Source: Stomorhina lunata (taxonomy: Eukaryota; Arthropoda; Insecta; Diptera; Rhiniidae). From it: DNA of 64,000 nucleotides. Location: assembly GCA_933228675.1 (NCBI GenBank), contig OW121743.1, positions 110,417,468 to 110,481,467 of the forward strand, given 5' to 3'. Each line of letters starts with the position of its first letter. Position 1 is the stretch's first letter. Below are positions 47,340-59,420 of this stretch, piece after piece. The notes beneath the pieces were generated by a model. The model did not search any database, had not been told where the DNA came from, and was given only the letters and a program-made list of their open reading frames with translations. The position numbers were made by a program, and so were the translations under genes.

Positions 47340-50300
47340 AATTTTTCTATAGAAAATTAAAAATATCGTAAACTCTACCATATACAATTTTTGAAAATTC
47401 TCTATTAAAAATGTTTAATATCTTAAACTTTCTAAAGAAAATGTTTTATATCATAAACTTTTATATAGAATATTTTTAATATCGTATACAATTTTCTATA
47501 GAAAATTGTTAATATCGTTAAATTTTCTATAGAAAAGTTCAAATTTCGTTAAATTTTCTATAAAAAAAATTTAAATTTCGTTAAATTTTCTATAGAAAAA
47601 TTTTAATATCGTAAATTTTTGTATAGAAAAATTCTAATATTATAAATTTTTTAATAGAAAAATTTTAATATTATAAATTTTTTAATCGAAAATTTTTGTT
47701 GATGTAAATTTTTGTAAAGAAAAATTTTAATATCGTAAATTTTTCTGTAGAAAAATTTTATAATAGTAAATTTTTGTATAGAAATTTTAATATCGTAAAT
47801 TTTTCTACAGGAAAATTTTAATGTGGCAAATTTTTCAATTGAAAAATTTTAATGTATCAAATTTTTTTTCTATAAAAATATTTTAATATTGTAAATTTTT
47901 GTAAACAAAATTTTAATATCGTAAATTGTTCCATAAAAAATTTTAATATCGTAAATTTTTCTATAGAAAAATTTTAATATTATAAATTTTTTTAATAGAA
48001 AAATCTTAATATTATAAAGTTTTTAATAGAAAATTTTTGTTCAATTGAAAAATTTTGGTATCATTATCTTTTCTATAGAAAAATTTTAATACCTTAAATT
48101 TTTGTATAAAAAAATTTAATATCGTAAATTTTTCAATTAAAAAATTTTAATATCTTAAAATTTCTATAGAAAAGTTTTAATATTGTAAATTTTTCTATCA
48201 CAAAATTTTAATATTGTAAATTTTTCTATCGAAAAATTTTAATATTGTAAATTTTTCTATCGAAAAATTTTAATGTCGCAAAATTTTTCTATAGAAAATT
48301 TTAATATCGTATTTTTATTTTTTTTTTTTTTTGAAAATTTTTCTGTAGAAAAATTTTATAATAGTAAATTTTTGTATAGAAATTTTAATATCGTAAATTT
48401 TTCTACAGGAAAATTTTAATGTGGCAAATTTTTCAATTGAAAAATTTTAATGTCTCAAATTTTTCTTCTATAAAAATATTTTAATATTGTAAATTTTTGT
48501 AAACAAAATTTTAATATCGTAAATTGTTCCATAAAAAATTTTAATATCGTAAATTTTTCTATAGAAAAATTTTAATATTATAAATTTTTTTAATAGAAAA
48601 ATCTTAATATTATAAAGTTTTTAATAGAAAATTTTTGTTCAATTGAAAAATTTTGGTATCATTATCTTTTCTATAGAAAAATTTTAATACCTTAAATTTT
48701 TGTATAAAAAAATTTAATATCGTAAATTTTTCAATTAAAAAATTTTAATATCTTAAAATTTCTATAGAAAAGTTTTAATATTGTAAATTTTTCTATCACA
48801 AAATTTTAATATTGTAAATTTTTCTATCGAAAAATTTTAATATTGTAAATTTTTCTATCGAAAAATTTTAATGTCGCAAAATTTTTCTATAGAAAATTTT
48901 AATATCGTATTTTTTTATTTATTTTTTTTTTTTTTTTAAAAATTTTAATATCGTAAATTTTTCTACAGAAAAATTTTAATGTTGTAAATTTTTCAATTGA
49001 AAAATTTTGGTATCGTCATCTTTTCTGTAGAAAAATTTTAATATCTTAAATTTTTCTATAAAAAAATTTAATATCGTAAATTTTTCAATTAAAAAAATTT
49101 AATATCTTAAAATTTCTATAAAAAAGTACTAATATCGTAAATTTTTTAGTAGAAAAATTTTAATATTGTAAATTTTTCTATCGAAAAATTTTAATATCGT
49201 AAATTTTTCTATAGAAAATGTTAATATCGTATTTTTTTTTTTAATTTTAATATCTTAAAATTTCTATTTAAAAATTTTAATATCTTAAAATTTCTCTAGC
49301 AAAATTTTAATATCGTAAATTCTTCTATAGAAAAAGTTTAATAACTTACATTTTTCAATAGAAAAATTTAAATATCGTAAATTTTGTCTTTGAAAAAAAA
49401 TTAATATTTTAAATTTTACTATAAAAAAATTTTATTTTTCTGTAGAAAAATTTTAAATTCTATTTTTTTCTATAGAAATATCGTAAATTTTTAATAGAAA
49501 AATTTCAATATCGTAAATTTTTCTATAGAAAAATTTTAATATCGTAAATTTTTTCTATAAAAAATTTTTAATATCGTAAATTTTTCTACAAAAAAATTTT
49601 AATATCGTAAATTTTTCTATAGAGAAATTTTTATATCGTAAATTTTTCTATAGAAAAATTTTAATATCGTAAATTTTTTTATAGAAAAAATTTTAAAATC
49701 TTAAATTTTTTTATAGAAAAAATTTAATATCATAAATTTTTTTAAAGAAAAATTTTAATATCGTAAATTTTTCTGTATAAAAATATTAATATCATAAATT
49801 TTTTTATGGGAAAATTTTAATATCGTAAATTTTTTTCTAGAGATATTTTAATATCATACATTTTTCTATAGAAAAATTTAAATATCGTAAATTTTTCTTT
49901 CGAAAAATTTTAATATCGTAAAATTTATATTAAAAAATTTTAATATCTTAAAATTTCTCTAGCAAAATTTTAATATTGTAAATTTTTCTATAGAAAAAGT
50001 TCAATAAAGAAAATTTTTCTATAGTAAAATTTATATATCGTAAATTTTTCTTTAAACAAATTTTAATATCGCAAATTTTTCTACAGAAAAATTTTAATAT
50101 CGTAAATTTTTCTATAGAAAAATTTTAATACCGTAAATTTTTCTATAGAAAAATTTCAATACCGTAATTTTTTCCGTAGAAAATTTTAAATATCATAAAT
50201 TTTTCTATAGAAATATTTTAGTATCGTAAATTTTTGTAAAAAAAATTTAATATCGTAAATTTTTGTAAAAAAAATTTAATATCGTAAATTTTTGTTAAAA

Positions 50301-51075
50301 AAAATTCAATATCGTAAATTTTTTATAGAAAAATTTAAATTTCGTAAATTTTTCTATAGAAAAATTTTAATATCCTACATTTTTCTATAGAAAAATTTTA
50401 TATCGTAAATTTTTCTGTAGAAAAGTTTTGATTTTCAACAAAATTTTCAACAAAAAAAATTTTAGGAACTTAAATATTTCTACAGAAAAATTTTAAGATC
50501 GTTAACTTTTTTATAGAAAAACTTTTATGTCGTAAAATTTTCTATAGAAAAATTGTAATATCTTTAACTTTTCTATAGAAAAATTGTAACATCGTTAACT
50601 TTTCTATAGAATAATTAATAATAATATCGTAAAATTCCTGTATAAAAATTTTCAATTCGTAAAGATTCTATAGAAAGATTTAAATATCGTTAAATATTTT
50701 ATAGACAAAATTGTATATCGTAAAATGTTTTATATCTATATTTTTGTATCGTAAAACTTTTAAATGGTAAAGTTTTGTACAGAAAATTTTAAGTTGTTAA
50801 ATTTCTAGTTTAAAACATTTTACTATAAATTTTTTTTTAGAGAAAATTTTGGCTTCGGTAAAATTTTTTATTGAATATTTTAATTTCTTTAAATTAAATA
50901 TTTCTAATAACAAAATTATAGAACATTTCAATTTTAGTAAAAATTTTTTTCGAAAAATTTTCAATAAATATTAAACATTTTAATATAAATTTTTCTAAAA
51001 TTAACTTTTTACAATATTTTATAAAAAAATTTTAATATCGTAAAATTTTCTTTAGACATATTTCCATAAAAATAA
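47340..51075. repeat. Minisatellite array H, 31-bp unit with higher-order structure
   Basis: About 3.7 kb of a 31-bp unit close to that of array G: TTTTTCTATAGAAAAATTTT plus AATATCGTAAA (ATCG at 49635 and 49666). It contains a 598-bp direct duplication. From about 50400 onward the array decays into unequal, mutated copies. Confidence 0.94.
47735..48912 (+). repeat. 598-bp direct duplication (higher-order repeat)
   Basis: Two copies (about 47735-48315 and 48333-48912) share long runs of identity including non-consensus variants: TATAATAGTAAATTTTTGTA, ACAGGAAAATTTTAATGTGG and GAAAAATTTTGGTATCATTA. Landmarks are offset by exactly 598 bases (CTGTAG 47745/48343; AATATCGTAT 48303/48901). Both end in a long T-run. 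A third, shorter and more diverged version follows at about 48940-49240 (TTTTGGTATCGTCATCTTTT, then ATATCGTATTTTTTTT). Confidence 0.93.
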
Positions 51076-52384
51076 TATCGTATAAGGATTAAAATGGCAT
51101 ATTTCTTTTGGTAAACAAACCTCCTCAAACACTTTTACACTTGGTTTAAGTTCGATCTAATCAATTTAAGAGTTACTTGTAAACAAAAACCAAAGTTGCA
51201 CATGAGCAATGCATTAACATTTGTCATACTCGTACTCTTTGAATTAACTCTCTTTAGCATTCTCTTAATGAAACCTCATCTAAACTGCAGTTAGAGCTTA
51301 ATTTCCATAATAACTGCAACCGATCTATTAAGTTCAAAGCGTTTTAGAAACGAATTCCATCTAACGAAATTCAAATCATATAAAGTTACGATTGAATTTA
51401 AATGTATGCAACGGTTTTTCTTGGCTTTTGTATTTATTTTCTAACGATGCAAGAGTGTAAAGTACAAATCGACGACTATGTATTAGATTAAATTCAGGTA
51501 TTAAAAAATAAAAATTATTGTATTATTGAGAAAACAAAAAAAAGACAGAAGTTACTGGTAAAAACTGACTATGACCAGATTAAAGCAGTTAAAGACCATG
51601 CACTTGGCGTAAATAGAAACCACAACAACAACAACGACAACATTTATAGAAGAAAATACAACAACATTCCTTACGAACTTTATAGAAAATTATAAATTTA
51701 ACACGACCTAAACAAAAAAAAATTTATTAAAATACTTAACAAAAAAAGTATAAACAAAAAGATTTACAACAGAGCAAATAAATATTTTGGTTTTAATGAA
51801 ATTAATGATTAGAAAATTAGCAACATCACTTAGAACAATAACAACAATAGTAACCACGATGACTCCAATAGAACTAGTCAGTCAGTCATTGTATCAGTTA
51901 TCCAGACTGTCTTTCCGTCCGTCCGTCCTTCTGTCGGTCAAACCATTACAGAGTCACCTGGTCCCCCCTTTGTATTATCATGGTTAATTTATTTCATTTT
52001 ACTATTTATTTAATTAAATTTTATTAAGAATAATTATCACTAAACTAATGAATAACAACAAATTTATTAGTTGTGGTATTGTTTTTTTTATTGTTGCTAA
52101 AATATTGTTATGAAATATTTTAATTGTTGGTAAAACTAAACAAATATTTATGTAAAAAAACAACTATTTACAATATTAATACAGTTGTAATTATGAGTTA
52201 TTTTTATAATATTTTGAAAATAAAATTTAATTTTGGAATTTTCAGATAAACGTGTAAATTGATGCGTATCGATTTTGGTAGTTAATTAATTCAGACTAAC
52301 AGTCAGCCTGGCGTCAATTTGAATTTGTTACAAAAATATATCGTTAACAAAATATATCGTTAACAACTTATTATTATTCTTATG
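51076..52384. other. Non-satellite DNA, no gene recognised
   Basis: About 1.3 kb between arrays H and I, less AT-rich than average. It holds CAACAACAACAAC-like runs (51620) and a GTCCGTCCGTCC stretch (51915), both common in fly untranslated and intronic DNA. A 66-codon frame at 51787-51987 spans such simple sequence and is not called as a gene. Confidence 0.45.
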
Positions 52385-53621
52385 TTATCAAAATTTTACT
52401 ATACTAAAATTTTCTAGGAAAATTTTGATTTTTTTACAGAAAGAAAAGTAAGAAAGTTTTACGATTTTAATATTGTGATAAAAATTTTACGATAAAATTT
52501 TTTTAAGAATAATTTTAATATCTTAAATTTTTTTATAAAAAAATTTCGTAAATATCGTAAATTTTCTATAGAAAAATTTTAACATCCTGAATTTGTATAT
52601 CGTACATTTTTCTATAGAAAAAATTTAATATCGTAAATTTTTCTGTAAACAAAATTTAATATCGTAAATTTTTTTATTGTTTTATAGGAGAATTTTTTTT
52701 CTATAAAAAAGCTTTAGTATCGTGAACTTTTTTATAGAAAAATTTTAAGTTCGTAAATTTTTCTATAGAAAAATTTTAATATCGTTAATTTTTCTATACA
52801 ATAATTTTAATATCGTAAAATTTTCTATAAAAAAATTAGTTAGTAAAGATTTCTATAGCAAAAATATCGTAAAATTTTCTATAGAAAGATAATAATAAAA
52901 TTTTTTTATTTAAAAATTTTACGATAATGAAATTTTTCTTTCAAAACTTTAACGACTTAAACATTTTTCTTAAGAAATTTTTTCATTATTAAAATTATAT
53001 AGAAAACTTTACGATATTAAAATTTTTCTAAAAAAAAATTCTCTGGAAAAAAATTTGTATTTAAAAATTTTACAATCGTAAATTTTTGTATGGAATTTTT
53101 TATAAAGTATTTTTCAGTTTTTAATTTTCTTTAAAATTTTTTTTACAAAGTTATTACCACTTACAAAAATTTTTTTTTTTTTTTGTTATTAAAAATTTTG
53201 TTATACAAAATTTTTCTTTAATTTTTTATTAGTAAAATTTTTCTATACAAAAATTTTTGTTTGTAAAATCTTTCTATTGAAAATTTTTTTAGTAAAATGT
53301 TTTTTTCAGTGAAATTTTTCTATAGAAAATATTTCTTTAGTGAAATTTTTTTTATAGGAAATATTTTTTTAGTAAAATTTTTCTAAAGAAAATTTTTTTA
53401 GTAAAATTTTTCTATTGAAAATATTTCGTTACTAAAGTTTTTTTTTATAGAAAATGTGTCGTTACTAAAATTTTTCTGATGAAAATTTTTTATTAGTAAA
53501 ATTTTTCTGAAGAAAATTTTTGTATAGAAATTTTTTGTTAGTAAAATTTTTTGATAGAAAATTTTTCGTTAGTAAAATTTTTTTATAGAACATTTTTTAG
53601 GAAACTTTTTCTATAGAAAAT

Positions 53622-54092
53622 TTTTCTGTAAAAAATTTTTCTATAGAAAATTTTTCTGTAGAAAATTTTTCTATAGAAAATTTTTCTGTAGAAAATTGTT
53701 TCATAAAAAATTTTTCTGTAGAAAATTTTTCTATAGAAAATTTTTCTGTAGAAAATTTTTTTATAGAAAATTTTTCTGAAGAAAATTTTTCTATAGAAAA
53801 TTTTCTGTAGAAAATTTTTCTAAAGAAAATTTTGCTAAAGAAAATTTTTCTGTAGAAAATTTTTCTATAGAAAATTTTTCTATAGAAATTTTTCTGTAGA
53901 AAATTTTTTTATAGAAAATTCTTCTGTAGAAAATTTTGCTATAAAAAATTTTTCTGTAGAAAATTTTGCTATAAAAAATTTGTCTATACAAAATTTTTCT
54001 GTAGAAAATGTTTCTATACAAAATTTTGCCATAGACAATTTTTCTCTAGAAAATTTTTCTATACTAAATATTTCTATATAAAATTTTTCTAT
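53622..54092. repeat. 15-bp monomer sub-array
   Basis: Within array I the linker is replaced by a second palindrome-like half, giving TTTTTCTATAGAAAA alternating with TTTTTCTGTAGAAAA. The true period is 15 bp, with a 30-bp dimer best seen at 53641-53700. This is the simplest form of the repeat in the window and a plausible ancestor of the 29-31 bp units. Confidence 0.9.
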
Positions 54093-54486
54093 AGAAAATC
54101 TTTCGTTAGTAAAATTTTTGTATAAAAAATTGTTCTTTAGTAAAATTTTTCGTTAATAAAATTTTTCGTTAATATCTTAAGTAAAATTTTTCTAAAATTT
54201 TTCTTTAGTAAAATTTTTCTAAAATTTTTCTTTAGTAAAATTTTTCTAAAATTTTAGTTAGAAAAATTTTTTTATTTGAAAATTTTTTATTTAGTAAAAT
54301 TTTTCTATAAAGAATTTTACGTTAGTAAAATTTTTCAATAGAAAATTTTTCGTTAGTAAAACTTTTCTATAGAAAATTTTTTATTGTAAAATTTTTGTAT
54401 AGAAAAATTTTTCAATAGAAAATTTTTCGTAAGCAAAATTTTTCTACAGAAAATTTTTTGTTATTAAAATTTTTCTATGGAAAATT

Positions 54487-54565
54487 TTTCGTTAGTATAA
54501 TCGAAAATTTTTCTATAATAAATTTATTATTTATTATAGAAAAATTTTCTATTATACTAACGAAA
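54487..54565. repeat. Near-perfect hairpin, 37-bp arms
   Basis: The left arm (54487-54523, beginning TTTCGTTAGTATAATCG) and the right arm (54529-54565, ending TATTATACTAACGAAA) are inverted copies with a single mismatch and a 5-base loop TTATT. It sits where array I changes register, so it is probably an inversion junction within the array. Confidence 0.9.
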
Positions 54566-55595
54566 TCGTTAATAAAATTTTTTGTTAATAAAATTTTTTA
54601 TAGAAAATTTTTCGTTAATAAAATTTTTCTGTAGAAAATGTTTCATAAGTAAAACTTTTCTATAGAAAATTTTTATTAGTAAAATCTTTTTATAGACAAT
54701 TTTTCGTTAATAAAATTTTTCTATAGAAAATGTTTCTTTAGTAAAACTTTTTTATAGAAAATTTTTCGTTAGTGAAATTTTTCGTAAGTAAAATTTTTAA
54801 GTTAGTAAAATTTTTCTATAAAAGATTTTTCGTTAGTAAAAGTTTTCAATAGAAAATTTTTCGTTATTAAAATTTTTCTTTAAAAAATTTTTCGTTATTA
54901 AAATTTTTCTATAAACAATTTTTCGTTAATAAAATTTTTCAATAGAAAATTTTTCGTTATTTCAAATTTTTCTATAGAAAATTTTTCGTTCTTAAAAAGT
55001 TTTCTATAGAAAATTTTTCGTTAATAAAATTTTTCATTAGTGACTTTTTCGTTAGTAAAATTTTTCTGTTAAAGAATTTTTCCTTAGTAAAATTTTTCTA
55101 TAGAAAATTTTTCGTTAGTAAATTTTTTTTTTATAGAAAATTTTTCGTTATTAAAATTTTTCTATAAAAAATATTTCGTTATTAAAATTTTTCTATAAAA
55201 AAATTTTCATTAATAAAATTATTCTATAGAAAATTTTTAATTAGTAAAATTTTTCTATAGATACAAATTTTTAGTTAGGAAATTTTTCTATAGAAAATTT
55301 GTCATCATAAAAATTTTTTTATAGAAAATTTTTCGTTGTTAAAGTTTTTATATAAAAAAATGTATCGTTAGTAAATTTTGTTTGAAAAATTTTCGTTTAT
55401 AAAAATTTATAAAATTTTTCATTATAAAAATTTTTCGTTGGTAGAATTTCTCTATAGGAAAATTTTCGTTAGTAACATTTTTCTATACAAAATTTTTTAT
55501 TAGCAAAATTTTTCTAGAAAAAATTTTTCGTTGGTAAAATTTTTTTATAGAAAATTTTTCGTTGGTAAAATTTTTCTTTAGATTTTTTTTTTTTG

Positions 55596-57234
55596 TTACT
55601 AATAATAGAACATTTTTTATCTTTAAATAGAACATAAATTTCTATACTTATTCATGATCTCAATAATTCTAGAATTATTATCGGAATATTTAATTAACTT
55701 AAAATTGGGAATTTTTTAATAAAAATCATTGATTTATTTTGTTTGTTTTGTGTTTGGAATATTAAAATCAATTAAATAGAACAAAATTAACTAATTAAAA
55801 TAGTGTCAAATAACAAGTAAAAAAAACAACTTAAAAATTCCTTTCAGTTATAATGTTTAAGACATGGGGCAGAGCGGAGAAAAAAATCAATATTCTATGT
55901 ATTAATATCTCGTACACAAGTACAGATGTGATGACAATGACCATTTCTATTAAACTTTATTTCTAATAAATTTTACCTTTCTCTTTGACTTCTTGGTCCT
56001 TGTTCTCCTAGACGAGGTTGCTCAGTTGTTGATTTTTATCTGTTTCGTGAGAAATTGTTCTCTGCAAAATGTTTATTAATTCAAATCAGTGATGGGCAGT
56101 ACCAAATTAATGAATGACACGACAAAAACAAATCCTATCACTGGTGATCAAAAAACTCAAATTTTTGATAATTTAAGTCTATAGATCTATGGTAGGAAGT
56201 TTTACCCAAAAATCATAGAATTAATTTCTAAATCATTTGCTTTAATTTCCTGTTTCGTCCCACTGTATTGGCGCCTGATAGCTGTAGCCCTGATTTAGTG
56301 CAGCCAACCTGCCAACAATTCCACAGAATTCTAAAGACAATAACAACAATTCGGCTTTAACGAATAATGCGATTCCAGTGCGTGCAAATGACCCACAATG
56401 TCGTTTGATTGAACGTCCATTGACAGTTATTTTCAAACTCAAAAACAAGTGAATAAAATACAATTAAACAATCACGTTTAAAATTCGATTTGGGCTTAAA
56501 AATATAAACAAATAAATTTAACAATATTTAATAAATTCTATAATGTTGATTTTTTAAAAATTAATAAACATTATCTATAAATTTTTTTTAATAAAATGCA
56601 TAAAAATTTTGTGCGTATAATTTAATTTGTAGTATTTAGCGTAAACACTCCGTGAATGTTTAATTGGGATTTCAAGTTCACTGTCAAGACATTTAGAAGC
56701 TGAACAAAAAAGTGCTTCAAAATTTATACTGTAGATACTTGGGTGTTGGGGCTTCTGGTAACTTTAGAAAAATATTTACTTAAGCAATAAGAGGAGCAAT
56801 AAAAAAAACTATTATCAACATTAAAAGTGTAACAATGTCATTGATTAAATGGAAAAGACCGTAAAAACATAAATTTAAAACATTAACATTGGTAACGGGG
56901 GGAAATACATACATTTGAAATCTTAATATAACGTCGTCAGAAATTCAAAAGGCCATAATATTTTGAAATCCTTAAACGTGACAGGTCTAATTATTTGTTT
57001 TATACTCCATAAAATTACGCCATTCTACTCAGAATCCACAGGGAAGTTAGTTTATCCTAATGAACTCACTAATAAATTTCATAATATTCAAAAACACTCG
57101 AAATATAACCAAAACTTTAAAATCAAGTTTATTCATTTTTTTCAACAACGAAAAAATGCTTTACTTATATAACTGACTGTTAGTTTTTAAAATTAGTCGT
57201 CTGACTTATCTTATATTCTCAAACGAGCAATAAT
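55596..57234. other. Non-satellite DNA, no gene recognised
   Basis: About 1.6 kb. A less AT-rich part at 56240-56450 is open for 73 codons on the minus strand (56242-56463), and a 69-codon plus frame lies at 56963-57172. Neither resembles a known protein or shows splice context that I can support. Confidence 0.4.
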
Positions 57235-57236
57235 TG

Positions 57237-57278
<42 letters not shown>

Positions 57279-57284
57279 TATATA
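57235..57284. repeat. (TA)n microsatellite
   Basis: About 50 bp of alternating TA with one G interruption near 57260. Confidence 0.97.
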
Positions 57285-57929
57285 GAATGACTATCTCGAA
57301 AACGGCTCTAACGATTTTGATAAAATTTGGACAGTGGGTATCTTTTTTGATGTATAGGTCGAGGAAGAAGGGACTTTTGGAACCTTTGCCTCTAAGAGGG
57401 TAAAAACGGGTAAAAAGGGGAAAAAATCGAAAACGCTATATCTCCTTAAGTAATAGGTGTAGAAACAAAATTTAAATTACGTTTTAAACAGCTATGAAAA
57501 TAAACGGACAGGTGTTTGGTACTTTTTTGAAACTATGTCCGATAAGGGGTAAAAAAGGGTGAAAATAGTTTTTTTGGTACCTTTTAACCCACCCTTATAT
57601 TTTAAACTAAGGAATATAGAAAGAAACTTTGTACTGCAATCAATAGATGTGAAAGAAACTTTAAACACGTATTTGGTGCTTTTTTGATTTTGGAGCCAAA
57701 ATGGATAAAAAAGGGATAAAATGATAACTTAACATCTCAAAAAGTAATATGAATAGAAACATTATGTTAACTGCGTTTTAATAAAATGTACCGAATTCAA
57801 TTGGTACCACAGAAGTACCAAATATGCATATGGAACTTTTTTGAAATTAGGGGATAAAAAGGGGAAAAAAATAGTAATGTTATACCTTTTAAACAAATGA
57901 ATGTTTGTCTGTATGTATGTTCTTTATAG
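57285..57929. repeat. Degenerate repeat with GGGTAAAAA blocks
   Basis: Begins with an inverted version of the CGGTT/CGAGATA phrase (TATCTCGAAAACGG, 57290). It then has at least four spaced blocks of GGGTAAAAAGGGG or GGATAAAAAAGGGATAAAA type (57410, 57545, 57705 and 57855), separated by TTTGGTACTTTTTTGA-like and GAATAGAAAC-like segments. The spacing of roughly 120-170 bp suggests an old tandem repeat. No open frame. Confidence 0.65.
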
Positions 57930-58170
57930 AATAGTAAACTGTGCATTTGATCATGTTATGCTCTTTAGCCGGCGAAGGTTTTAAAGTTAATAAGACTAAT
58001 TTCCGATAGATGGCGTCACTGAAAATTACTAAACATTAATTAAATCGTAAACTGTACATTTGATCATGCTACAATCTTTAGCAAAGTTATTGCGCATGAG
58101 TCGACGGAGGTTTCTGTTGGTATGACCAATTTCCAAAATTATTAAAATGAGTTAAACTGTAAACTATGCA
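57930..58170 (+). repeat. Tandem repeat of about 113 bp, two and a bit copies
   Basis: TAAACTGTGCATTTGATCAT near 57934 is repeated as TAAACTGTACATTTGATCAT near 58047. Both are followed by TCTTTAGC, a GGAGGTTT-like block and a CTAATTTCC or CCAATTTCC block. A third start (TTAAACTGTAAAC) lies at 58153. Confidence 0.85.
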
Positions 58171-58359
58171 AAATATGTGTTGGTCGGACAAAATAAATAA
58201 AATAATTCAAAATTAACTTTATAAAATAAAATATATGTATAAAAACTTTCAAATTTGCCTCAAAATGCTTATCATAAAGCTCCGAGCAAGGCTCGGTCAA
58301 CCAGGTACTAATGAAGTAATGAAACGATTCCTTCAAAATTTCACCAAATCGACAGCAAA

Positions 58360-59420
58360 GTAAATTTTTGAAAAATTTCCTATAAAATGTAAATTTTTGA
58401 AAAATTTCCTATAAAAAGTAAATTTTTGAAAAATTTCCTATAAAAAGTAAATTTTGAAAAATTTCCTTTACAAAGTAAATTTTTGAAAAATATCCTATAA
58501 AACGCAAATTTTTGAAAAATTTTTGAAAAATTTCCTATAAAAGTAAATTTTTGAAAAATTTCCTATAAAAAGTAAATTTTTAAAAATTTCCTATAAAAAG
58601 TAAATTTTTAAAAATTTCCTATAAAAATTAAATTTTTGAAAAATTTCCTATAAAAAAAGTAAATTTTTGAAAAATTTCCTATAAATAGTAAATTTTTGAA
58701 AAATTTCCTATAAATAGTAAATTTTTGAAAAATTTCCTATAAAAATTAAATTTTTAAAAATATGCTTTCCAAAATGACAGCCAAAAAAGTAAATTTTTGA
58801 AAAATTTCCTATTTAAAGTAAATTTTTGAAAAATTTCCTATAAAAAGTAAATTTTTGAAAAATTTCCTATAAAAAGTAAATTTTTAGAAAATTTCCTAAA
58901 AAAAAAGTAAATTTTTGAAAAATTTCCTATAAAAAGTAAATTTTTGAAAAATTTCCTAAAAAAATTAAATTTTTGAAAAATTTCCTAAAAAAAGTTAATT
59001 TTTGAAAAATTTCCTATTAAAAGTAAATTTTTGAAAAATTTCCTATAAAAAGTAAATTTTTGAAAAATTTGCTATAAAAAGTAAATTTTTGAAAAATTTC
59101 CTATAAAAAGTAAATTTTTGTAAAATTTCCTATAAAAAGTAAATTTTTGAAAAATTTGCTATAAAAAGTAAATTTTTGAAAAATTTCTATAAAAAGTAAA
59201 TTTTTGAAAAATTTCCTATAAAAAGTAAATTTTTGAAAAATTTCCTATAAAAAGTAAATTTTTGAAAATTTCCTATAAATAGTAAATTTTTGAAAAATTT
59301 CCTATAAAAAGTAAATTTTTGAAAAATTTCCTATAAAAAGTAAATTTTTGAAAAATTTTCTATAAAAAGTAAATTTTTGAAAAAAATTCCAAAAAAAGTA
59401 AATTTTTGAAAAATTTCCCG
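58360..59420 (-). repeat. Minisatellite array J, 29-bp unit (array D inverted)
   Basis: About 35 units of GTAAATTTTTGAAAAA plus TTTCCTATAAAAA, exactly the reverse complement of the array D unit. A short non-repeat piece (TGCTTTCCAAAATGACAGCC) interrupts near 58762. Copies are somewhat less uniform than in D, with variable A-runs. Confidence 0.96.

Larger units (their letters stand above)
52385..55595. repeat. Minisatellite array I, 31-bp unit
   Basis: From 52385 to about 53120 the units are decayed and array-H-like (ATATCGTAAATTTTT). From about 53160 to 55595 the unit is TTTTTCTATAGAAAA plus a TTTTCGTTAGTAAAA linker (TTAGTA at 55084 and 55115), a sister of array A's linker. The change of linker inside one tract suggests two arrays fused or one replacing the other. 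Confidence 0.93.

Noticed and set aside
51787..51987. 66-codon plus-strand frame
   Set aside because: Runs through simple sequence (ACAATA and GTCCGTCC repeats) with no recognisable domain.
56242..56463. 73-codon minus-strand frame in less AT-rich DNA
   Set aside because: No recognisable family and no supporting splice sites; left as unassigned sequence.
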